A stretch of DNA of 64,000 nt, taken from contig JAJZRX010000003.1 in assembly GCA_021850095.1 (NCBI GenBank), forward strand, positions 62,001-126,000, given 5' to 3'. Each line of letters opens with the position of its first letter. The first letter of the stretch is position 1. The position numbers and the translations under genes are program-made. Shown here piece by piece: positions 57,565 through 64,000 of this stretch. The notes under the pieces were generated by a model. That model searched no databases, was not told where the DNA came from, and saw nothing but the letters and a program-made list of their open reading frames with translations. The DNA comes from Deltaproteobacteria bacterium. Its GTDB lineage: Bacteria; Desulfobacterota; Desulfuromonadia; Geobacterales; Pseudopelobacteraceae.

Positions 57565-59487
57565 GTGACATTCGTTCCAACATCAATTCTGGTTACCGGC
57601 GGGGCCGGTTTTATCGGTTCCAACTTCATCCACTCCTTCATGGCCGGCAATCCCGGCTGCCAGGTTACCAACCTGGACTGCCTGACCTATGCCGGAAATC
57701 TGAAAAACCTGACCACCATCGAAAACAATCCGCAGTATCGCTTTGTCAAGGGCGATATCGGCGATGCGCAGCTGGTGGCACAGGTACTGGCGGAACGCAG
57801 GATTGACGCCGTGATTCACTTTGCGGCCGAATCCCATGTGGACCGTTCCATCAGCGGGCCGGAGATCTTTGTCCGCACCAATGTGCTGGGAACCCAGACT
57901 CTGTTGGAGGAAAGCCGTAAGCATTGGCAGTCCGGCGCCGTGGCCGATTTCCGCTACCTGCAGATATCCACTGACGAGGTTTACGGCAGCCTGGGCGAGA
58001 CCGGTTTTTTCACCGAAGAAACCCCGCTGGCGGCCAATTCGCCCTATTCGGCCAGCAAGGCCGGGGCCGACCTGCTGGTGCGGGCCTATCACGAAACCTT
58101 CGGACTGCCGACGCTCAACACCCGCTGTTCCAACAACTACGGACCTTACCACTTTCCCGAAAAACTGATCCCGCTTCTGATCCACAACATCATCCATAAC
58201 CAGCCGCTGCCGGTCTACGGTGACGGCCTGAATGTGCGCGACTGGCTGCATGTGCGCGATCACGCCACAGCCATCGAGGTCGTCCTGAAAACGGCCCCCC
58301 CCGGTTCGGTCTACAATATCGGCGGCAATAACGAATGGAAAAACATCGACATCGTCAATCTGGTCTGCGATCTGCTGGACGTTCGTCTGGGGCGTCCAGC
58401 GGGCCAGAACCGCCGCCTGATCACCTTTGTCAAGGATCGTCCCGGTCACGACCGGCGCTATGCGATCGATGCGTCGCGGCTGAAGAACGATCTGGGCTGG
58501 GAGCCGGCTTATACCTTCGAGCAGGGCATCGCCGAGACGATCGATTGGTACCTGGCCAATCAGGAGTGGGTGGCCGGGGTGACCTCCGGGGCGTACCGTG
58601 ACTATTATCAGAGCCAGTACGGCGGGGGGGGCGGCATGATCCTGGTTGTGGGCGCCAAGGGGATGCTGGGGCGCGATCTGATGGAGCTGCTGGGCGAGCG
58701 GGCTCAAGGGGTCGATGTCGACGAAATCGATATCACCTCGATCGAATCGGTCTTCAAGGTCATTGGGGAACTGAAACCCGAAGTGGTGATCAACTGCGCC
58801 GCTTACACCGATGTGGACGGGTGTGAAAGCGATGTTGAAAAAGCGATGGAGGTCAACGGCGAGGGGGTCGGCTACCTGGCCATGGCCTGCCGCGAGGCCG
58901 GTGCGGTGCTGGTGCAGGTCAGCACTGATTACGTTTTCGACGGCGGCAAGGGGACTCCCTATCAGGAGGATGACGCTCCCCATCCATTCAGCGTCTATGG
59001 CGAATCCAAGCTGGCCGGCGAGATGAATGCCGCTTTCGCGCCGCAGCATCTGATCGTGCGGACCCAGTGGTTGTACGGCCTGCACGGCAAAAACTTCGTC
59101 GAAACCATGCTGCGGCTGGGCTCTGAAAAGGACAGCGTGACCGTCGTGAACGACCAGATCGGCTCGCCGACCTGGACGGTGGATCTGGCCCGGGCCATTA
59201 TCGCACTGGTGGATAACGGCTGCCGCGGCATCTACCACGCCGCCAACCGGGAGTTCTGCTCCTGGAACGATTTTGCCCGGGCGATTTTCGAAGAGGCCGG
59301 CCTTAAGGTCAGCGTGGCGCCGATGACGACCGCAGAGCTGAACCGCCCGGCCCGGCGGCCGCTTTATTCGACCCTGGAGTGCGGCAAGCTGATTGCCGAG
59401 AGCGGTTTCGAGCCGCAACCCTGGCGATCCGCCCTGCGGGAATACCTGCGGCTGCGCGCCGCCGGACAATCGGGAAAAGGAATCTGA
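57565..59487 (+). CDS. rfbB-rfbD: Fused dTDP-glucose 4,6-dehydratase / dTDP-4-dehydrorhamnose reductase
   Basis: Residues about 1-352 are RmlB: ILVTGGAGFIGSNF, HFAAESHVDRSI, ISTDEVYGSLG and YSASKAGAD (YxxxK). Residues about 357-640 are RmlD: MILVVGAKGMLGRDL, VSTDYVFDG and YGESKLAGE. These are the second and fourth steps of dTDP-L-rhamnose synthesis. The join falls at an eight-G run (YGGGGGMIL) immediately before a Met that would be a normal RmlD start, so a single-base indel would separate the enzymes. GTG 57565 with AAGGGGAG upstream is preferred to ATG 57541. No rfbC is in the window. Confidence 0.88.
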   Translation: MTFVPTSILVTGGAGFIGSNFIHSFMAGNPGCQVTNLDCLTYAGNLKNLTTIENNPQYRFVKGDIGDAQLVAQVLAERRIDAVIHFAAESHVDRSISGPEIFVRTNVLGTQTLLEESRKHWQSGAVADFRYLQISTDEVYGSLGETGFFTEETPLAANSPYSASKAGADLLVRAYHETFGLPTLNTRCSNNYGPYHFPEKLIPLLIHNIIHNQPLPVYGDGLNVRDWLHVRDHATAIEVVLKTAPPGSVYNIGGNNEWKNIDIVNLVCDLLDVRLGRPAGQNRRLITFVKDRPGHDRRYAIDASRLKNDLGWEPAYTFEQGIAETIDWYLANQEWVAGVTSGAYRDYYQSQYGGGGGMILVVGAKGMLGRDLMELLGERAQGVDVDEIDITSIESVFKVIGELKPEVVINCAAYTDVDGCESDVEKAMEVNGEGVGYLAMACREAGAVLVQVSTDYVFDGGKGTPYQEDDAPHPFSVYGESKLAGEMNAAFAPQHLIVRTQWLYGLHGKNFVETMLRLGSEKDSVTVVNDQIGSPTWTVDLARAIIALVDNGCRGIYHAANREFCSWNDFARAIFEEAGLKVSVAPMTTAELNRPARRPLYSTLECGKLIAESGFEPQPWRSALREYLRLRAAGQSGKGI

Positions 59488-59489
59488 AC

Positions 59490-59849
59490 ATGGAACGAGG
59501 CGAACGCCCCTGGGGCACCTATACGGTGCTCGACGAGAACAGCAGTTACAAAATCAAACGGATCGAGGTGCTGCCCGGCCAGCGCCTGTCGCTGCAGAAG
59601 CACCACCATCGCAGCGAACACTGGATCGTCGTGTCCGGGACCGCCCTGGTGACCTGCGGCGCTGAGCAGCTGACCGTCAATGTCAACGAATCGACCTTCA
59701 TACCGATCGGCCAGAATCATCGACTCGAAAATCCGGGCAAAATCCCGCTGGTGATTATCGAGGTGCAGAGCGGGGAGTATCTGGGTGAGGATGACATCAT
59801 CCGTTTTGACGACGACTACCAGCGCTGCGGTCAACCTGATGCCGTCTGA
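59490..59849 (+). CDS. Mannose-6-phosphate isomerase type II domain, stand-alone cupin
   Basis: 119 residues: a single cupin matching the C-terminal isomerase half of bifunctional ManC/AlgA proteins (RPWGTYTVLDENSSYKIKRIEVLPGQRLSLQKHHHRSEHW, then GTALVTCG, FIPIGQNHRLENPG, VIIEVQSG). The His cluster HHHRSEHW binds the metal. It interconverts fructose 6-phosphate and mannose 6-phosphate. ATG 59490 has AAAAGGAATC upstream, 2 bases after rfbBD. Its nucleotidyltransferase half is the separate manC gene 535 bases downstream. Confidence 0.88.
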   Translation: MERGERPWGTYTVLDENSSYKIKRIEVLPGQRLSLQKHHHRSEHWIVVSGTALVTCGAEQLTVNVNESTFIPIGQNHRLENPGKIPLVIIEVQSGEYLGEDDIIRFDDDYQRCGQPDAV

Positions 59850-60372
59850 ATTCAGACCTGCCGCCCTGACGCTGCGGCTGTTCTGCGCTCTTCTGCTTTT
59901 GATCGCTCTTTCGGCCTGCGGCGCGACCTCCACCACGATCATCGATGAAGAGGTGGTTACCAATCCCAAGCCGATGTACACCTACAAAACGCTGATCATT
60001 CGTGATTTCGAACTGAAACGGGAGCTGTACAGCGATCTGCCGGATGGGGCAAGCGGTCAGCGCGAAAATCGTTTCGTACAGATTCCGGCCGAACTGTCCG
60101 GGCATATCGAACGCTACGTCAAAGCCCGCCGCCTGTACCAGAGCGTGGCGCGGGAGGGGCAGCCGGATGCGGCCACACTGGTCGTCAGCGGGCGCTTCAC
60201 CCGCCTGGGGCGTTTCAGAATCTCGGTGACCGTCACCCTGCTGGACGGCGCCAGCGGGCAGGAGGTGGCCTACTTCCGCCAGACCCTGTGGGACGTGGTC
60301 GATACGACCGCAACGATCAATGATCTGGGACGGGAAGTGGCTGACTTCATCGGCCGCATCCAATACAAATAA
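59839..60372 (+). CDS. Lipoprotein of unknown function (DUF4410-like)
   Basis: 177 residues. ATG 59839 overlaps the preceding gene by 11 bases and starts a signal with lipobox LSAC (about residue 27). The mature part (MYTYKTLIIRDFELKRELYSDLP..., SGRFTRLGRFRISVTVTLLDGASGQEVAYFRQT) has the beta-rich look of DUF4410-type envelope lipoproteins. It lies between the two halves of the GDP-mannose pathway, so it may serve the same surface polymer. Start uncertain because no clear ribosome site is seen. Confidence 0.72.
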   Translation: MPSEFRPAALTLRLFCALLLLIALSACGATSTTIIDEEVVTNPKPMYTYKTLIIRDFELKRELYSDLPDGASGQRENRFVQIPAELSGHIERYVKARRLYQSVAREGQPDAATLVVSGRFTRLGRFRISVTVTLLDGASGQEVAYFRQTLWDVVDTTATINDLGREVADFIGRIQYK

Positions 60373-60384
60373 GGGGGAGTAACC

Positions 60385-61461
60385 GTGTATATCGTCATTC
60401 TGGCCGGTGGTTCCGGCACCCGCTTCTGGCCGCTTTCCCGCACCACCCGCCCCAAACAGCTCATAGCGCTCACCGGCGACCGGAGCATGCTGCAGCGGAC
60501 GGTCGAGCGGGTGCTGCCGCTCAAGCCGAAACGGATTCTGGTGGTCACCAACGCGCTGCAGGCCGAAGAAACCACCCGTCAGCTGCAGGGCTACCGCAGT
60601 GTGCCGATCGATGTGATTGCCGAATCGGCCGCCCGCAACACCGCTCCTGCCATCGGTCTGGCGGCCGCCATCATAGCCGCCCACGATCCTTCGGGAATCA
60701 TGGCGGTTCTGCCGGCCGATCACTACATCCGGGATGAAGAGGCGTTGCGCGCCACCCTGCTGACCGGCGCCCATGCCGCTCAAAACGGATACCTGGTGAC
60801 GCTCGGCATCTTGCCGTCGCGCCCCGAAACCGGCTACGGCTATATCGAGGCCGATTTGGATCTGCGCGGCGAAGGGCCCTTTCCGGTGCGGAGATTTGTC
60901 GAGAAACCGCCCCTGGCCGAGGCGCTCCGTTATCTGGACGAGGGTAATTACTTCTGGAACAGCGGCATGTTCATCTGGCGCGCCGATGTGATCTTAAACG
61001 AGATAGGCAGTCATCTTCCGGCTCTGCACGCTTCCCTGATGAAGATCTCCTTCAATGACGATGTCTGGGCCCTGTCGGACCTGGAAGGTCAGATCAAGGA
61101 AATTTACCAACAGCTGGAGAGCGTTTCCATTGATTACGGCGTGATGGAGAAATCGTCCCAGGTGCAGGTCATACCGGTCGAAATGGGGTGGAGCGATGTG
61201 GGCAGCTGGAGCGCTCTGCCGGAAGTGGTGCAGCCGGACACTCACGGTAGCGTGTGCATCAATGCCGCCGGCCACATCGCTATCGATTCCTCCGACTGCC
61301 TGATTTACGCCGACGGCAGAACCGTCGCCACGCTGGGGATGCGCAACGTCGTGATCGTCTCGACCCCGGATGCCCTGCTGGTCTGTGACCGGGAACGCTG
61401 TCAGGACGTCAAGAAAATCGTCGAACAACTTGCCGCACAGGGTCAGACGGCCTGTCTGTAG
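60385..61461 (+). CDS. manC: Mannose-1-phosphate guanylyltransferase
   Basis: Makes GDP-mannose from mannose 1-phosphate and GTP. VILAGGSGTRFWPLSR is the nucleotidyltransferase signature, AESAARNTAPAIGLAA, VLPADHYI and FVEKPPLAEAL follow, and NSGMFIWRADVIL and EMGWSDVGSW close the active site. At 358 residues it lacks the isomerase half, which is encoded separately upstream. GTG start with GGGGGAG upstream. Confidence 0.93.
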   Translation: MYIVILAGGSGTRFWPLSRTTRPKQLIALTGDRSMLQRTVERVLPLKPKRILVVTNALQAEETTRQLQGYRSVPIDVIAESAARNTAPAIGLAAAIIAAHDPSGIMAVLPADHYIRDEEALRATLLTGAHAAQNGYLVTLGILPSRPETGYGYIEADLDLRGEGPFPVRRFVEKPPLAEALRYLDEGNYFWNSGMFIWRADVILNEIGSHLPALHASLMKISFNDDVWALSDLEGQIKEIYQQLESVSIDYGVMEKSSQVQVIPVEMGWSDVGSWSALPEVVQPDTHGSVCINAAGHIAIDSSDCLIYADGRTVATLGMRNVVIVSTPDALLVCDRERCQDVKKIVEQLAAQGQTACL

Positions 61462-61472
61462 GGGAAACATCC

Positions 61473-62633
61473 ATGAACGATCCGGGAAGCGAACTGCTGT
61501 ACACCGAATTTGCGCCGGCCGAGCGCGCCACTCCCCAGGAACTGGAACGCCAGGTCAGCGCCATCAGTCTGGACGAGTTGCTGGACAGCCTGATGCAGGC
61601 CATGCCCGGTTACGTCATGCTGATCAACCGGCAGCGGCAGATCGTGGCGGTCAATCCGGCCATGCTGACGGTGACCGGGACTTCCGTTCCAACCGAGTTG
61701 CTCGGGCGTCGCCCGGGTGAGGCGCTTAACTGCGCCCATTCCTGTGATACGCCCGGCGGCTGCGGCACCGGCGAGCATTGTTCGGTCTGCGGCGCCGTAC
61801 TGGCGATTCTGGAGAGTCAGCACAGCGCCCTGCAGGCTGTCCGGGAATGCCACGTCACCTTTCGGGGCAGCGAGCAGAGTGTCATTGATCTGAAGGCCAC
61901 CGCCACCCCGATCGTTATCCGGGGAGAGTCGTTCACCGTTTTTGCGCTTCAGGATATCAGCGGCGAAAAACGGCGGGATGTGCTGGAGCGAACTTTTTTT
62001 CACGACGTGCTGAACACGGCCGGCGGCATCCACGGCCTGGCAAGTCTGCTGGCGGAACAGGAAAATATCTCGTCCCAGGCCGCGGATGAATATAAACACT
62101 GGCTGGTGGAGCTGTCCGGCAATCTGGTGGAGGAGATTCACCACCAGCGCAAACTGCTGATGGCGGAACGGGGCGAATACCAGCCCCAGATCGCGCCGGT
62201 TGTCCTGCGTGAGTTGCTGGAGGAGGTTCTCAAGCTGTACCGCCACCATGACAGGACCCCCGGCCGGGAGCTGGTGCTGGCGGAAGTGCCGGACTGCACG
62301 CTCCAGACCGACAGCCCCGTGCTGCGTCGGATTGTGGGTAACATGGTCATCAACGCCCTGGAGGCGACCCCCATGGGGGGCATGGTTACGATCTATGCCA
62401 CGACCAGCGATGCGGAAGTGCACATCAATGTCCACAATCAGGGAGTCATGCCGCGTGACGTCCAGCTGCAGCTGTTCATGCGCTCCTTCAGCACCAAATC
62501 CAGCTTGGGGCGCGGTGTCGGCACCTACAGCATGAAGCTGTTTGGAGAGCGCTATCTGAAGGGGAGAGTCTATTTCAGAAGCACTCCGGAAGACGGCACG
62601 GTTTTTACGATTTCGCTGCCGCTGGAGCGGTAG
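61473..62633 (+). CDS. Sensor histidine kinase with cysteine-rich PAS-like domain
   Basis: A 386-residue soluble kinase (no membrane segment). The PAS-like domain (about 35-160) contains five Cys in 20 residues (87, 91, 97, 103, 106: NCAHSC...GGCG...HCSVCG), which could hold metal or sense redox. The H-box is FFHDVLN with His177; the ATPase domain has NMVINALEA (N box) and FSTKSSLGRGVGTYSM (G box), the latter being the compact HATPase of PAS kinases in iron reducers. No response regulator is adjacent. It begins 11 bases after manC. Confidence 0.88.
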   Translation: MNDPGSELLYTEFAPAERATPQELERQVSAISLDELLDSLMQAMPGYVMLINRQRQIVAVNPAMLTVTGTSVPTELLGRRPGEALNCAHSCDTPGGCGTGEHCSVCGAVLAILESQHSALQAVRECHVTFRGSEQSVIDLKATATPIVIRGESFTVFALQDISGEKRRDVLERTFFHDVLNTAGGIHGLASLLAEQENISSQAADEYKHWLVELSGNLVEEIHHQRKLLMAERGEYQPQIAPVVLRELLEEVLKLYRHHDRTPGRELVLAEVPDCTLQTDSPVLRRIVGNMVINALEATPMGGMVTIYATTSDAEVHINVHNQGVMPRDVQLQLFMRSFSTKSSLGRGVGTYSMKLFGERYLKGRVYFRSTPEDGTVFTISLPLER

Positions 62634-62641
62634 TTTTTTTT
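62617..62641 (+). terminator. Terminator overlapping the end of the kinase gene
   Basis: 7-bp stem TGCCGCT/AGCGGTA with a 2-base centre, spanning the stop codon, followed by a run of eight T. It separates the polysaccharide/kinase transcript from the biotin genes. Confidence 0.8.
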
Positions 62642-62648
62642 GAGTGGC

Positions 62649-62681
62649 TTGTCAACCTTAGTTGTGGTTCAGGGTTGACCA
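62649..62681 (+). promoter_or_regulatory. BirA-type biotin operator
   Basis: TTGTCAACC, 15 bases, GGTTGACCA: an almost perfect inverted repeat in the form of the bacterial BirA box (TTGTnAACC-N14-16-GGTTnACAA), 13 bases before bioF. A BirA protein with a DNA-binding domain would repress the bio genes when biotin is plentiful. Confidence 0.75.
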
Positions 62682-62694
62682 TCGGGAGCTGAAC

Positions 62695-63869
<1,175 letters not shown>

Positions 63870-63870
<1 letters not shown>

Positions 63871-64000
63871 TGGCCTGGTTTCAAAATCGTGCCGGTGAGC
63901 GGCTATGGTACCGGGAAGCCGGCTGCGGGACTCCACTGGTTCTTCTGCATGGCTGGTGCATGTCTTCCGCGGTCTGGCAGGGGCAGTTTGACGGGCTGGC
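63870..64000 (+). CDS. bioH: Alpha/beta hydrolase, BioH-like (cut by the window end)
   Basis: Starts ATG 63870, overlapping the bioF stop by one base (TAATG). The 43 visible residues contain LVLLHGWCMSSAVW, the oxyanion HGW motif of BioH-type carboxylesterases that free pimeloyl-ACP from its methyl ester. Position after bioF supports that role; the catalytic Ser lies outside the window. Confidence 0.75.

Noticed and set aside
57583-59469. 628-codon minus-strand ORF opposite the rfbB-rfbD fusion
   Set aside because: Antisense shadow with biased composition; the plus strand carries all RmlB and RmlD motifs.

Overview
The window looks like a chromosomal segment of a strictly anaerobic, iron-reducer-like deltaproteobacterium of the Geobacter/Pelobacter/Trichlorobacter type (Desulfuromonadales). 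The grounds are the clustering of ilvD-ilvB-ilvN-ilvC-psd-pssA, of aspS with isocitrate dehydrogenase, malate dehydrogenase and the ferredoxin-linked korDABC enzyme, and the presence of the mercury-methylation pair hgcAB. This assignment comes from recognised protein families and gene order; no database search was run.

Layout. 0-0.3 kb: end of a small putative DNA-binding gene. 0.6-7.3 kb: branched-chain amino-acid synthesis, then phosphatidylserine decarboxylase and synthase. 7.3-11.6 kb: a phosphodiesterase, SppA peptidase, patatin-like lipoprotein, small lipoprotein, DUF456 protein and DAHP synthase. 11.7-20.2 kb: gmhB, rfbA, the rod-shape operon mreC-mreD-mrdA-rodA, lepA, lepB. 20.2-30.7 kb: aspS, a LysM lipoprotein, two unrelated isocitrate dehydrogenases in tandem, mdh and korDABC, together the oxidative TCA arm from isocitrate plus malate dehydrogenase. 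30.7-33.5 kb: a methyltransferase and a chemoreceptor on the minus strand.

33.7-40.1 kb is an accessory island ending at the 3' end of a tRNA-Gly gene. It holds a decayed McrC-like (DUF2357/PD-(D/E)XK) nuclease fragment, an ArdC-like antirestriction/metallopeptidase gene, DUF2786 and RadC-like genes, and several very small proteins, some found only by reading short ATGA-coupled frames. Five of its gene units are preceded, 15-35 bases before the start codon, by a hairpin with the same outer stem (AAGGGG/CCCCTT) and a different inner stem. This looks like a reiterated leader RNA element.

40.6-45.7 kb: an M50 protease, M29 aminopeptidase, two hypothetical genes, hgcA, hgcB and an HDOD protein. 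The hgcA frame with a Shine-Dalgarno sequence starts 120 bases before the obvious ATG and runs through one in-frame TGA at a Cys-TGA pair. A stem-loop with a GGUC loop lies 17 bases downstream, in the position of a bacterial SECIS. HgcA may therefore be a selenoprotein here; this is the most interesting single observation.

45.8-61.5 kb: a surface-polysaccharide cluster with a UbiA-type (decaprenyl-phosphoribose synthase-like) enzyme, Wzm/Wzt ABC export, five glycosyltransferases, a UDP-galactopyranose-mutase-like flavoprotein, a heptosyltransferase-like GT9, an in-frame rfbB-rfbD fusion across a G8 tract, and split mannose-6-phosphate isomerase and ManC genes. 49.1-54.7 kb is visibly AT-rich, suggesting transferred glycosyltransferase genes. 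61.5-64 kb: a histidine kinase with a cysteine-rich PAS region, then bioF and the start of a bioH-like gene behind a BirA-type operator.
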